From positions 248,001 to 312,000 of the forward strand of contig NZ_JACHGN010000011.1 of assembly GCF_014202315.1 (NCBI RefSeq): a stretch of DNA of 64,000 nucleotides. Direction: 5' to 3'. Both the position numbers and the translations under genes were made by a program. The notes beneath the pieces are model-generated. The model saw only the letters and a program-made list of their open reading frames with translations, was not told the origin of the DNA and did not search any database. How positions within the stretch are numbered: the stretch's first letter is position 1; every line of letters begins with the position of its first letter. This stretch comes from Thermocatellispora tengchongensis. GTDB taxonomy: Bacteria; Actinomycetota; Actinomycetes; Streptosporangiales; Streptosporangiaceae. Shown piece by piece: positions 19,963 through 29,839 of this stretch.

Positions 19963-21011
19963 CCGCCACCGGGACCGCGGGCACCGATCGCGCGCGGCAC
20001 GGGACCGCCAGCGCCGGGGCGCGCGCGGCGGCGACGGCGTACCGGTACGGCCTGCCGGCCCTGCTCGTGGCGATGGTGGCGATCTTCAGCATCCTGCGCC
20101 CGGCCTTCGGCACGTACGCCAACGCGCTGATCGTGCTGCAGTCGGTGTCGGTGGTCGGCGTGGTCGCGCTCGGCGTCACCGTCTCCATGACGACCGGCGG
20201 CTTCGACCTGTCGGCCGGGGCGTGCGTCGGGGCGGTGGTCATGGTGACCGCGCTGGCCATGGTCAGGTTCAACCTGACCGGCGGCACCGCGATCGTGGCC
20301 GGGCTGCTGACCGGGCTGCTCGTGGCCGGGGTGAACGTGCTGCTCACCGTGGTGGCGCGGGTGCCGGACCTGGTGGCCACGCTCGGCACCATGTTCCTGT
20401 TCCAGGGCCTGGCGCTGATCCTGACCGGCGGCCAGTCGGTCGCCGCCGGGATGACCGTGGACGGCGCGCCCGCCCCGGGCCGCTACACCGAGGGGTTCGC
20501 CTGGCTCGGCGGCGGCTCCATCGGCACCGTCCCCGTGCCGGTGGCCGTCTTCGCCCTGCTCGCGCTCGCGGTGTACGTGCTGCTGCACCGCAGCCGCTGG
20601 GGTCGCGCCCTGTACGCCATCGGCGGCAACGCCGAGGCCGCCCGGCTGGCCGGCATCCGGGTGGCGCGCTACCGGGCGCTGGCGTACGTGGTGTCCGGGC
20701 TGTGCGCGGCTGTGGCCGGGATCATGCTCTCGGCCCGGCTGGGGCGGGGCGACGTCGGCGCGGGCGACCCGTACCTGCTGCAGTCGGTGGCCGCGGCCCT
20801 GATCGGGTACGCGGTGCTGGGCGCCAACCGGCCGAACGCGCCCGGCACGGTCGTGGGCGCGCTGTTCATCGGCGTGATGATCAACGGCATGACGATGTTG
20901 AACGCCCCCTACTACGCGCAGACCTTCGTCCAGGGCGCCCTTCTCGTCGGCGCGCTCGTGGTGAGCTACACCCTGACGCCGGGCCGGCGCGCCGCAGGCC
21001 CCGGCCGCTGA
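19959..21011 (+). CDS. Sugar ABC transporter permease (RbsC-like)
   Basis: The 350-residue protein has eight to ten membrane segments, beginning after an unusually long polar N-terminus (about 30 residues, TAGTDRARHGTASAG). GGFDLSAGACVG and GNAEAARLAGIRV are the conserved CUT2 permease motifs; the second contacts the ATPase. A single permease gene suggests a homodimer. The start GTG 19959 overlaps the ATPase stop. The operon ends here; an unrelated hydrolase follows after 72 nt. Confidence 0.93.
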   Translation: MTATGTAGTDRARHGTASAGARAAATAYRYGLPALLVAMVAIFSILRPAFGTYANALIVLQSVSVVGVVALGVTVSMTTGGFDLSAGACVGAVVMVTALAMVRFNLTGGTAIVAGLLTGLLVAGVNVLLTVVARVPDLVATLGTMFLFQGLALILTGGQSVAAGMTVDGAPAPGRYTEGFAWLGGGSIGTVPVPVAVFALLALAVYVLLHRSRWGRALYAIGGNAEAARLAGIRVARYRALAYVVSGLCAAVAGIMLSARLGRGDVGAGDPYLLQSVAAALIGYAVLGANRPNAPGTVVGALFIGVMINGMTMLNAPYYAQTFVQGALLVGALVVSYTLTPGRRAAGPGR

Positions 21012-21083
21012 GCCCTCGATACGGGAGCCCCTGACCGCGCAGCGCCCAAGGAGAAAACCGGCACGATCAGACGTTGACGTGAC

Positions 21084-22349
21084 ATGAGCGATTCGGGCGG
21101 TGAGCCGGGCCGTTCAGCCGACAGGGTGCGCGCGGGCGTGAGAGCGAAGGTAGCGGCCGGGTTGCTCATCGTCCTGGCGGTTCCGGCAGGGCTCGGGGTG
21201 GGGCTCGGCGCGCTGTGGGCCGCCGCCGCGGCCAGTGGCAACCGGTACGTGGCGCTGGCCGTGGCCGCGCCCGCGCCGGCGGGCGTCGTCTGGTGGCTCT
21301 GCCGGCTGACGCTGCGGCGCGTGGCGCGCTCGCGGGTCCGGCGCTGGGTGCCGATCGCGGTCGCCGGGGTGGAGCTGGCGGTCGTGGCCGTCCCCCTCGC
21401 CGGCCTGCTGTTCGGCGGGCCGCCGTACCGGCCGATCGTGGACGGGCCCGGCACGCGGTATTGGGACCTGCCCACCGGCTCGCGTATCGCCTACGCCCGC
21501 ACCCCGGCCCAGGGCGAGCGCCGGGACACCCCGGTGATTCTCGTCCACGGCGGGCCGGGCGCGCCGGACGCCGAGCCGTCGCCGCTGGCACCCGCGCTCG
21601 CCACCGCGGGCTTCGAGGTGTACGCCTACCACCAGGTGGGCGCGGGCCTGTCCAGCCGCCTGTCCGACGTACGCGGCTACACGATCGCCCGGCACGTCGC
21701 CGACCTGGACGCCGTCCGGGCCGCGATCGGCGCCGACCGCGTCGTGCTGGCCGGCGAATCCTGGGGCGGCCAGCTCATCGCCGCCTACCTGGCCGCGCAC
21801 CCGGACCGGGTGGCTCGCGCGGTCGTGGCCTCGCCCGGGACGATGTGGTCCCCCGCCTTCCCGGACAACCGGAAAATGACCGAGGGCGGGCTGCGCGACC
21901 AGAACCGGGCACTGTGGGACCATCCTCGCTTGCTGCTGGGCGCCGCGCTCATCGAGGTCGCGGGGCCACGCGCCGCCCACGCGCTGCTGCCGGACGAGGC
22001 GATGGACGGCGAGTTCGAGTCCCTCGTCGGAGAGCTCGACATGCGGGCGGGATGCCCCGGCCGGCCACTGCGGGTGCCGCCGTCAGGGCTGGGGTTCTGG
22101 GCCAACGTCATGACCACGCGCGACGCCCTCCAGGTCGCCGATCCCCGGCCCGCCCTGCGCCGGGTCGCCGTGCCCGTGCTGGTGCTGCGCGGCTCATGCG
22201 ACTATCTGGCGCCCGAGGTCGCCCGCGAGTACGCCGACGTGCTGCCGAACGCCGTCTTCCGCGTGATCGACGGATCCGGCCACGCCATCGCCCGCGACCG
22301 GCCCGGCGAGTACCGGGAACTGGTCACCGCGTTCCTGCGCGACCGGTAA
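21084..22349 (+). CDS. Membrane-anchored alpha/beta hydrolase (proline iminopeptidase-like)
   Basis: The protein has 421 residues. Three N-terminal hydrophobic segments (about 20-115) anchor a C-terminal alpha/beta hydrolase. The oxyanion motif HGGPGAPD is that of proline iminopeptidases. The nucleophile Ser is in GESWGGQL, the acid Asp in GSCDYLAPE and the His in GSGHAIARD. The catalytic domain is probably extracytoplasmic, but topology was not computed. The start ATG 21084 has no close ribosome site. The substrate is unknown. Confidence 0.82.
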   Translation: MSDSGGEPGRSADRVRAGVRAKVAAGLLIVLAVPAGLGVGLGALWAAAAASGNRYVALAVAAPAPAGVVWWLCRLTLRRVARSRVRRWVPIAVAGVELAVVAVPLAGLLFGGPPYRPIVDGPGTRYWDLPTGSRIAYARTPAQGERRDTPVILVHGGPGAPDAEPSPLAPALATAGFEVYAYHQVGAGLSSRLSDVRGYTIARHVADLDAVRAAIGADRVVLAGESWGGQLIAAYLAAHPDRVARAVVASPGTMWSPAFPDNRKMTEGGLRDQNRALWDHPRLLLGAALIEVAGPRAAHALLPDEAMDGEFESLVGELDMRAGCPGRPLRVPPSGLGFWANVMTTRDALQVADPRPALRRVAVPVLVLRGSCDYLAPEVAREYADVLPNAVFRVIDGSGHAIARDRPGEYRELVTAFLRDR

Positions 22350-22671
22350 GGCAACGAGCACGGCTCCCTGTTCACTCTCGTCACCGCCCTCGCCGGACCG
22401 CAGGCCGCGTCGTGTGATCGTCATGCTTCAGCGGGCCGGTGAGGCCCGTCCTGCTGCACCTCGTGCCGGCGGCGGCCCGGCCGGGAGAGGCGGCCGGTCG
22501 AGCAGGGCAAAGCAACGCCCTGGAGAAGGTCATCTTCTTCCCGGGCCGAGACGGCCCGGCCCGTTCTCGGAAACAGGGCGAGGGAAGGAGGAGATGCGGA
22601 TGTCGGATCACAGGCCGTCCGGAGCCTGAAAGCCGCAGGCCCTACGACCCATATTCCAAAGGAGATCCACC
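22350..22671. other. Intergenic region without a recognisable gene
   Basis: This 322-bp gap holds no convincing coding frame. It contains a GC-rich inverted repeat, CCGGGCC (22541-22547) and GGCCCGG (22553-22559), which may be a weak terminator. A Shine-Dalgarno AAAGGAG precedes the alcohol dehydrogenase start at its right end. Confidence 0.4.
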
Positions 22672-23694
22672 ATGCGTGGAGCAGTTCTGTACGCCCCGGG
22701 TGACGTCCGCGTCGAGCAGCGCCCGGACCCGGCGATCATCGAGCCGACCGACGCGATCATCCGCCTGGCGGCGACCTGCATCTGCGGCTCGGACCTGTGG
22801 CCCTACCGGGGGGTGGAGAAGCTCGACGGGCCGGCCCCCATGGGCCACGAGTACGTCGGCGTCGTGGAGGAGGTCGGCAGCCAGGTCACGACCATCAGGC
22901 CGGGTCAGTTCGTGGTCGGCTCGTTCTGGGCCTCCGACAACACCTGCGAGCTCTGCCGGTCGGGCTATCAGAGCGCCTGCGTCCACCGCGTGCTCATGGG
23001 CACGCTCGGCACCCAGGCCCAGCTCGCGCGGGTGCCGCTCGCCGACGGGACGCTCGTCGCGACCCCCGATGTCCCGGAGCCGGACCTGGTGCCGAGCCTG
23101 CTGGCCGCCTCCGACGTGCTCGGCACCGGCTGGTTCGGCGCCGTCGCCGCGCAGGCGGGGCCGGGCAGGACCGTCGCCGTCGTCGGTGACGGCGCCGTCG
23201 GCCTGTGCGCCGTCCTGGCCGCCAAGCGGCTCGGGGCCGAGCGGATCATCGCGATGAGCCGGCACGCGCCCCGGCAGGAGCTCGCCCGGCAGTTCGGCGC
23301 CACCGACATCGTCACCGAGCGCGGCGACGAGGGCGTGGCCAGGATCAAGGACCTGACGGGCGGGCTCGGCGCCCATGGCGTCATCGAGGCGGTCGGCACC
23401 CAGGAGTCGATGCTGCAGGCCATCCGCTCCACCCGTCCCGGCGGCCATGTCGGCTTCGTCGGGGTCGCGCACGACGTGGCGCTGCCGGGCGACGAGCTGT
23501 TCTTCTCGCTCGTGCACCTGCACGGCGGTCCGGCGCCGGTGCGCCAGTACCTTCCGGAGCTGATCGAGCTGATCTGCGGCCGTGAGATCGACCCGGGCAA
23601 GGTCTTCGACCTGACCCTGCCGCTGGACCAGGCGGCCGAGGGCTACAAGGCCATGGACGAACGCCGCGCGATCAAGGTCCTCCTGCAGCCCTGA
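22672..23694 (+). CDS. Zinc-dependent alcohol dehydrogenase family protein
   Basis: The 340-residue medium-chain dehydrogenase has the catalytic zinc ligands CICGSD and GHEYVGVVEE at its N-terminus. The structural zinc lobe is incomplete: NTCELCRSGYQSAC shows only three Cys. The Rossmann motif is VVGDGAVGLCAVLAAK. It resembles the IMP-dehydrogenase-like/threonine-dehydrogenase subgroup often found alone in actinomycetes. ATG 22672 has AAAGGAG 7 nt upstream. The genes around it give no clue to its substrate. Confidence 0.88.
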   Translation: MRGAVLYAPGDVRVEQRPDPAIIEPTDAIIRLAATCICGSDLWPYRGVEKLDGPAPMGHEYVGVVEEVGSQVTTIRPGQFVVGSFWASDNTCELCRSGYQSACVHRVLMGTLGTQAQLARVPLADGTLVATPDVPEPDLVPSLLAASDVLGTGWFGAVAAQAGPGRTVAVVGDGAVGLCAVLAAKRLGAERIIAMSRHAPRQELARQFGATDIVTERGDEGVARIKDLTGGLGAHGVIEAVGTQESMLQAIRSTRPGGHVGFVGVAHDVALPGDELFFSLVHLHGGPAPVRQYLPELIELICGREIDPGKVFDLTLPLDQAAEGYKAMDERRAIKVLLQP

Positions 23695-23759
23695 CCGGCC
23701 ACGCCGATCGGGCGGTCCGGGACCGGCCTCGCTGCCCGCGTCCACCCCGGCGGCCCGGT

Positions 23760-25210
23760 GCCGGTCCCCGGCCCCCGCACGCCTGCCCGCCTGGTCCTAC
23801 GGCCTGTGGCTGTCCACCTCGTTCACCACAGGCTACGACGAGCGGACGGTGACCTCCTTCATCGACGGCATGGCCGAGCGCGACCTGCCGCTGTCGGTCT
23901 TCCACTTCGACTGTTTCTGGATGCGCGAGTTCAACTGGTGCGACTTCCAGTGGGGACCGGCGCGTCTTCCCCGACCCCGAGGGCATGCTCGCCCGCCTGC
24001 GCGCCGAAGACCTGCGCGTGTGCGTATGGATCAATCCCCTACATCGGCCAGCGCTCGCCGCTGTTCGCCGAGGCCGCCGGGCACGGCCTCCTTCTCAGGC
24101 GCCCCGACGGCTCCGTCTGGCAATGGGACATGTGGCAGGCCGGCATGGCGCTCGTCGACTTCACCAACCCCGAGGCGAAGCGGTGGTTCCAGTCGAAGCT
24201 GCGCGCGCTGCTGGACCAGGGAGCGGACGCGTTCAAGACCGACTTCGGGGAGCGCATTCCACTCGACGTCGCCTACCTCGACGGTTCCGCCCCCGAGCGG
24301 ATGCACAACCTCTACACCCACCTGTACGACAGGGCGGTGTTCGAGGTCCTGGAAGAGGAACGCGGCAGGGGCGAGGCGGTGGTGTTCGCCCGGTCGGCGA
24401 CCGCCGGCGGCCAGCGACTGCCGGTGCACTGGGCCGGCGACTCCTGGTTCGAGCTACGCGTCCATGGCGGAGACCCTGCGCGGCGGCCTGTCGCTCGCGT
24501 TCTCCGGCTTCTCCTTCTGGAGCCACGACATCGGCGGCTTCGAAGGCACCCCGGACCCCGGCGTGTTCGAACGCTCGGTCGCCTTCGGGCTCATGTCCTC
24601 CCACTCGCGCCTGCACGGCTCGTCGTCCTACCGCGTGCCCTGGGCCTTCGACGAGGAGGCCGTGGAGGTGACCCGCCTGTTCACCAAGCTCGAGCTGCGC
24701 CTGATGCCGTACCTGTTCCAGGCGGGCGTGCAGGCGCACCACAGCGGAACACCCGTCATGAGGCCCATGGCGATGGAGTCCCCCGGCGACCGCAACGTCA
24801 CCTACCTCGACACCCAGTACATGCTCGGCCCCGACCTGCTCGTCGCGCCCGTCTTCACCCCGGACGGCACGGTGGAGGTCTACCTGCCCGACGGCACGTG
24901 GACGAACTACCTGACGGAGGAACGCGTGGAGGGCGAACGCTGGCGCACCGAGACGCACGGCTTCACCTCGATGCCGATATACATGCGTGAAGGGGCCGTG
25001 TAGCCCATCGGGGCCAGGGACGACCGTCCGGACTACGACTACCTCGACGGCCTGACCCTGCGCGTCTACCCCGGACCGGACGGCGAGACCACCCTCACCG
25101 TCACCGACCCCGCCTCCGGCGCGCCCACGATGTTCACCATCACCCGTTCCGGCGGGGACGTCGCGGTCTCCTCCTCCCTCGCCTCCGGCTGGACCTGGGA
25201 ACCCGCCTGA
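23760..25210 (+). pseudogene. GH31 alpha-xylosidase (YicI-like) pseudogene
   Basis: Joined across frames, the sequence reads as the C-terminal two thirds of a YicI-type alpha-xylosidase: FIDGMAERDLPLSVFHFDCF; VFPDPEGMLARLRAEDLRVC; the nucleophile motif AFKTDFGE; the acid/base motif HWAGDSW; SFWSHDIGGFEGTPDP; GPDLLVAPVF. Frame changes fall near 23965, 24040 and 24465, and an in-frame TAG is at 25001-25003, after which the homology continues to TGA 25208-25210. About 250 N-terminal residues are absent. It once removed alpha-xylose from xyloglucan fragments and is now non-functional unless the breaks are assembly errors. Confidence 0.85.
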
Positions 25211-25267
25211 CAGCGGCCTCCACCGGCAGGGTCCGGCGCGACCCGAGTTCGTCAGCAGCCCGCCTGA

Positions 25268-26884
25268 TCATCCCCGGATGCGAGTGGCCTCGCCCGACCA
25301 CTCCTTCTCGCGCAGCTCGTACTTCTGCACCTTGCCGGTGGAGGTCTTGGGCAGCTCGGGGACGATTTCGACCTCGCGGGGTGCCTTGTAGCGCGCGATG
25401 CGTGATCGCACATGCTCCAGCAGGTCCGCCTCGGTGGGGTTTCTCCCCGGCCGCGGGACGACGAACGCCTTGGGCCGCTCTCCCCACTTGGGATCCGGGA
25501 CGCCGATCACGGCGACCTCCAGCACGTCGGGGTGCGAGGCGACGGCATGCTCGACCTCGACCGTCGAGATGTTCTCGCCCCCGGAGATGATCACGTCCTT
25601 GGCCCGGTCGCGCAGTTCGACGTAACCGTCCGGGTGCATCACGCCGAGATCGCCCGTGTGGAACCAGCCCCCGGCGAAGGCCTTCTCCGTGCCCTCCGGG
25701 TCCTCGAAGTAGCCCTTCATGACGTTGTTGCCGCGCATCACGATCTCGCCCATGGTCCGCCCGTCGGCCGGCACATCGGCCATGTCCTTGTCGACGACGC
25801 GCATCTGCTCCGCCTGCAGCATTCCGACGCCCTGCCGGGCCTGCAGCGCGGCCCGCTCCTCGGGCTCCAGGTCGTCCCACGCACGCTGGTAGACGTTGAC
25901 CGAGTAGGGGCCGTAGGTCTCGGTGAGCCCGTAGACGTGCACGATCCGGAAGCCCATCCGCTCCATCCGCAGGATCGTGGCAGGGCTCGGCGGCGCCCCC
26001 GCCGTGGTGACGACGAGCTGGTAGTCGAGCCTGCGCGCCCGCTCGGCCTCCATGATCGTGGTAACGACGGTGGGCGCTCCGTTGAGGTGGGTGACCCGGT
26101 GTCGGTCGATGAGCTCCCACACCTTGTCGCCGCGCACCTCGCGCAGGCAGATCTGGGTCCCGCCCGCCGCCACCAGCGCCCACGTGGTGCACCAGCCGTT
26201 GCAGTGGAACATCGGCAGCGTCCACAGGTACACGCTGTCGGCGTTGTGCGCGGAGTGGAAGATCTCGCCCAGCGAGTTCAGGTACGCGCCACGGTGGGTG
26301 TACACCACCCCCTTGGGGCGGCCGGTCGTGCCGGAGGTGTAGTTGATCGAGATCGGCGAGCGCTCGTCGCCGACCGCCCACACCAGCTCACCCTGGTCTC
26401 GTGTCGCGCCGGCGAGCAGGTCGTCGAACGCGATCGCGCCCGGGACCTCGACCGTATGGCCGGGGCCGAGCGGGTCGGCCGCGACGGCGATCGTACGCAC
26501 CGTCTCCAGCGCCCCGGCGATCGGAGCGATCGTGGCCGCGTACTCGGAGTCGACGACGAGCACGGTGGCGCCGGAGTGATCAAGGATGTAGCGGACCTCC
26601 TCGGGCGCGAGCCGGGTGTTGATCGCGACCAGCACCGCCCCGGCCAGGGGCACGGCGAAGTGCGCGGCCAGCATCTCCGGCACGTTGGGCATCAGGTAGG
26701 CGACCCGGTCCTCCGGGCGCACCCCGGCGGCGCGCAGCATGCGGGCCCGCTGCTCGACCCGCGCGGCGAACTCCCGGTACGTCCAGGTGTTCTCGCCGTG
26801 CACGACGGCCACGCCGCCGGGGTAGACGGCGGCGGACCGTCGCAGAAACGACAGCGGCGTCAGTTCCGTGATCCAGGTGTCCAT
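25268..26884 (-). CDS. Acyl-CoA synthetase (AMP-binding, fatty-acid/aryl type)
   Basis: The 538-residue ligase activates a carboxylic acid to its CoA thioester via an acyl-adenylate. The ATP P-loop motif is YTSGTTGRPKGV (about 185), followed by YGLTETYGP, GWFHTGD and the C-terminal lysine motif PKTSTGKVQK. WTLPMFHCNGW is common in medium-chain ligases. It is the last gene of the minus-strand catabolic island. The start ATG 26884 has AGGAG 7 nt upstream. It is the likely entry step that gives CoA esters to the ACAD and crotonase of the island. Confidence 0.92.
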   Translation of the reverse strand: MDTWITELTPLSFLRRSAAVYPGGVAVVHGENTWTYREFAARVEQRARMLRAAGVRPEDRVAYLMPNVPEMLAAHFAVPLAGAVLVAINTRLAPEEVRYILDHSGATVLVVDSEYAATIAPIAGALETVRTIAVAADPLGPGHTVEVPGAIAFDDLLAGATRDQGELVWAVGDERSPISINYTSGTTGRPKGVVYTHRGAYLNSLGEIFHSAHNADSVYLWTLPMFHCNGWCTTWALVAAGGTQICLREVRGDKVWELIDRHRVTHLNGAPTVVTTIMEAERARRLDYQLVVTTAGAPPSPATILRMERMGFRIVHVYGLTETYGPYSVNVYQRAWDDLEPEERAALQARQGVGMLQAEQMRVVDKDMADVPADGRTMGEIVMRGNNVMKGYFEDPEGTEKAFAGGWFHTGDLGVMHPDGYVELRDRAKDVIISGGENISTVEVEHAVASHPDVLEVAVIGVPDPKWGERPKAFVVPRPGRNPTEADLLEHVRSRIARYKAPREVEIVPELPKTSTGKVQKYELREKEWSGEATRIRG

Positions 26885-27001
26885 GCGTGTGCTCCTGACT
26901 GGTCAGCGGCGCGGGCGGGGTCGATGACCGGCTCGCGGGTGAGGACGGGGATGTCGGGGTGTCCTCCTGCCTCGTCCGGTTCCGGGGCCTGTGGCCGGGC
27001 G

Positions 27002-27979
27002 TCAGTTCCCGGCGATTCTCAAAACGACTTTCCCGACGATTCCCTGCGCCGCCCTGTCGTGCGCGGCGGCCACCTGCTCCAGCGGATAGGGAATCACCGG
27101 CAGCGCGGAGAGGGCGCCGACCGCGAGCGCGCCGGACGTCCACCGGATCGCGTCGGCCAGTTGCCCGGGGGACAGTCCGTAGAGCAGCACGAAGGCGAGC
27201 GTGGTGTTCGCCTTCATGAACTCTCCGACCGGCAGGGCCAGCTCCCCCTCCGCGGCGTAGACGGCGATGGTGCCGGAGGAGCCGAGCACGGCCATGTCCA
27301 GGTCCAGGTTCGCCGCGATCGCGACCTCGACGACGCGATCGACGTGATTCGCGAAGTCACGGATGCGCCGGGCCGCGTCCGCGTCCGTGTAGCGGACGAC
27401 CAGGTCGGCGCCCGCTCCCTCCGCCAGGGCGCGCTTCTCGTCCGAGCTCACGGTGGCCACGACCCGCGCACCGGCGTGCTTGGCGAGCTCGATCGCGTAG
27501 TGACCCACCGCTCCCGCTCCCCCCGCCACGAGGACGGTCTGCCCCTTCAGCGCCTCCGGGTTCCCGCCCAGGCAGTGCGCGGCGGTGAGAGCGGGTACGC
27601 CGAGACAGGCGCCCAGGTCGTCGGAAGCGTCGTCGGGCAGGGGCACCGCCCGCGAGGCGGGCACGACGGCGTACTCGGCCGCGGTCCCATAGCGGTTGTC
27701 GAAGGCCGCCAGATACAGCCACACCCGCTGCCCGGCGGCGAGCCCGGCGACGCCGCTCCCCACGGCGTCCACAACGCCCGCGCCGTCGTGGTGGGGGACC
27801 TGGAATCCGTCCGGCATACGCCCGGCGTACCCGGCGCGCGTCTTCCAGTCGGTCGGGTTGATGCCCGAGGTGACGATCCGGACCCGGACCTGACCCGGGC
27901 CCGGTTCCGGCGGTTCGAGCTCGACGACTTCGAGCACCTCGGCGGCAGGACCCGGCCGGCGGTAGACCGCTGCTCTCAT
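27002..27979 (-). CDS. NADPH:quinone reductase-like zinc-independent MDR oxidoreductase
   Basis: The 325-residue protein has a GroES-like N-terminus (INPTDWKTRAGYAG) and a Rossmann motif VAGGAGAVGHYAIELAK. Zinc ligands are absent, as expected for the QOR/enoyl-reductase group. It may reduce a quinone or an enone in the pathway. It lies 22 nt downstream of the epimerase gene and upstream of the acyl-CoA synthetase, in one run of genes. Confidence 0.88.
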   Translation of the reverse strand: MRAAVYRRPGPAAEVLEVVELEPPEPGPGQVRVRIVTSGINPTDWKTRAGYAGRMPDGFQVPHHDGAGVVDAVGSGVAGLAAGQRVWLYLAAFDNRYGTAAEYAVVPASRAVPLPDDASDDLGACLGVPALTAAHCLGGNPEALKGQTVLVAGGAGAVGHYAIELAKHAGARVVATVSSDEKRALAEGAGADLVVRYTDADAARRIRDFANHVDRVVEVAIAANLDLDMAVLGSSGTIAVYAAEGELALPVGEFMKANTTLAFVLLYGLSPGQLADAIRWTSGALAVGALSALPVIPYPLEQVAAAHDRAAQGIVGKVVLRIAGN

Positions 27980-28001
27980 GCCCCCACCACCCGCCGGCTC
28001 G

Positions 28002-28964
28002 TCAGGAAAGGCGCGACTTCACCAGTTCGCAGTAGTGCCGGATCGCACGGTCCACGTCGTAGCGGGGACGCCATCCAAACTCCTCCTCCATCCGAGTGCC
28101 GTCCAGCGCCATGTAATAGCTGGCCTCCATCTTCATGGGATTCAATCCCGGGCCCACTTCGAGCGCTGCTTCTGGAATGACTCTGCGAATCGCGTCCGCG
28201 AAATCGCGCACCGACACCGCCCTCCCGCCGGCCACGTTGTAGGCGTGGTGACGAGGCGGTTCCGGGGCCAGCGCGACGCACGCGACGGCGTCGGCCACGT
28301 CGAGGACGTAAATGATGTCGTCCCGCTCGTCTCCGCCCTGCTCCACCGTGAAGGCACGGCCCGACGCCGGGAGCTCGATCATCGAACTGTAGGTGTTGAT
28401 CGGACCGCTGTGACGCTGCAGTCTTCCCGGCCCGAAGACGGTGGCGAAGCGGAGACTGACGCATTCGACCGCGGAATTGCGTCCGTACCACTCCATCACG
28501 TTCTCCGCGGCCGCCTTCGTGATGCCGTACATCCCGACCGGGCGCAGGTCGTCGTCTTCGGAGATCGGCTCGTAGGCGGGGAACCCGTGCTTTCCCGTGG
28601 CGGGCGCGTACACCGCTTTCGAGCTGGTGTAGACGACGCGCCTCACACCGGCCGCGACCGCCGCCGCGCAGACCGCGGCGGTTCCGCCGACGTTCACCGA
28701 GATCGCCGTGCCCGGGTTCGATTCGCAATCGACGAATGCGGCGAGGTGGATGATGCATTCCGGTCGAAGTCGCGACACGGCGCGGGTCAGTTCTTCGCCG
28801 TCGCAGATGTCGCCGACGACGAGCTCGACCTTTTCCGCTACGTCCTCGATCAGTGAGGTGTCGGCACGGTTCTCGACGATGGCTACTTCGTGGCCGCGGC
28901 CAAGAAGTTCCCGAACCACCCACGAGCCGTTCACACCCAGTCCACCCGTCACCATCAAGCGCAC
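28002..28964 (-). CDS. NAD-dependent epimerase/dehydratase (extended SDR)
   Basis: The protein has 320 residues. The N-terminal dinucleotide motif is GGLGVNGSW, the catalytic Y-x3-K is in GMYGITKAAAEN, and VFGPGRLQRHSG follows. Extended SDRs act on nucleotide sugars or on hydroxy/keto groups of small molecules; in a catabolic operon a 3-beta-HSD-like alcohol oxidation is as likely as sugar epimerisation. The start GTG 28964 has GGGAGG 4 nt upstream. A longer reading from 29078 lies inside the neighbouring SDR. Confidence 0.85.
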   Translation of the reverse strand: MRLMVTGGLGVNGSWVVRELLGRGHEVAIVENRADTSLIEDVAEKVELVVGDICDGEELTRAVSRLRPECIIHLAAFVDCESNPGTAISVNVGGTAAVCAAAVAAGVRRVVYTSSKAVYAPATGKHGFPAYEPISEDDDLRPVGMYGITKAAAENVMEWYGRNSAVECVSLRFATVFGPGRLQRHSGPINTYSSMIELPASGRAFTVEQGGDERDDIIYVLDVADAVACVALAPEPPRHHAYNVAGGRAVSVRDFADAIRRVIPEAALEVGPGLNPMKMEASYYMALDGTRMEEEFGWRPRYDVDRAIRHYCELVKSRLS

Positions 28965-29010
28965 GTCGCCTCCCTGTCGTCCTGTTCGCTCGTATTTGCT
29001 CGGCCCGGCG

Positions 29011-29829
29011 TCACCGGCCGTTCGCGGCCAGGCGCCGGAGCGACGGGACCACGGGCGCGTATGCCGACATGCCGCCATCGACGACGATCACCTGGCCGTT
29101 GATGAACGCCGACTCCGGCGAGGCCAGGAACAGAGCGGCCAGCGCGACGTCGTCCGGCCGTCCGAGCCGGGGCGCGAGTACGTGATCCAGCATCACCTCG
29201 GTCTGCGCCGCGGAATACATCTTCTCGGTCGCGGGCGAGACGATATGTCCGGGGACGATGACGTTGCAGCGAATTCCCTGCTTCCCGTATTGGGTGGCCA
29301 GGGACTTCGACAGGCCGATCACCCCGGCTTTCGCGGTCGCGTAAGCCGGGCGGGATTCGAGGGAGAGCCAGGCGGCGAGCGAAGAGGCATTGGCGATGCT
29401 GCCCCCGCCTGCCCGCGTCATATGCGGCACAGCGTATTTCGCGGTCAGGACGCAGCCCATGAGATCCACGCCCAACTGCCGCAGCCACACCGACGGGTCG
29501 GCGTCGGCGACGAAGACGTCCTCGGCGATCACGCTCCGGTCGGAGGCGTAGTTCTGCAGGACGTCCAGGCCGCCGAAGCTCTCCACCGCGAACTCGACGA
29601 GGCCGGCGACCTGGGTCTCGTCCGAGACATCCGCAGCGTACGGTTCGGCGACACCACCGTCGTCACGGATACGATCCGCCGTCAGCGTCGCCTTCGACTT
29701 GTCCACGTCGGCGACGACGACCTTCGCGCCCTCGCGGGCGAAGAGTTCCGCCGTCGCCGCTCCGATTCCCGAACCCGCTCCCGTTATCAGCGCTGACTTC
29801 CCGGTCAATCGACCTGTAGTCGATCCCAT
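29011..29829 (-). CDS. Short-chain dehydrogenase/reductase
   Basis: The 272-residue classical SDR has the cofactor motif GAGSGIGAATAE, active-site residues in NASSLAAW and PAYATAKAGVIG, and the C-terminal PESAFINGQVIVVDGG. NYASDR replaces the usual NNAG, a small deviation. The predicted cofactor is NAD(H), judged from D at the end of beta-2 (VVVADVDKS). The start ATG 29829 has GAGGGAG 5 nt upstream and lies 10 nt after the MFS stop, so the genes are co-transcribed. Confidence 0.9.
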   Translation of the reverse strand: MGSTTGRLTGKSALITGAGSGIGAATAELFAREGAKVVVADVDKSKATLTADRIRDDGGVAEPYAADVSDETQVAGLVEFAVESFGGLDVLQNYASDRSVIAEDVFVADADPSVWLRQLGVDLMGCVLTAKYAVPHMTRAGGGSIANASSLAAWLSLESRPAYATAKAGVIGLSKSLATQYGKQGIRCNVIVPGHIVSPATEKMYSAAQTEVMLDHVLAPRLGRPDDVALAALFLASPESAFINGQVIVVDGGMSAYAPVVPSLRRLAANGR

Positions 29830-29839
29830 GCTCACTCCC

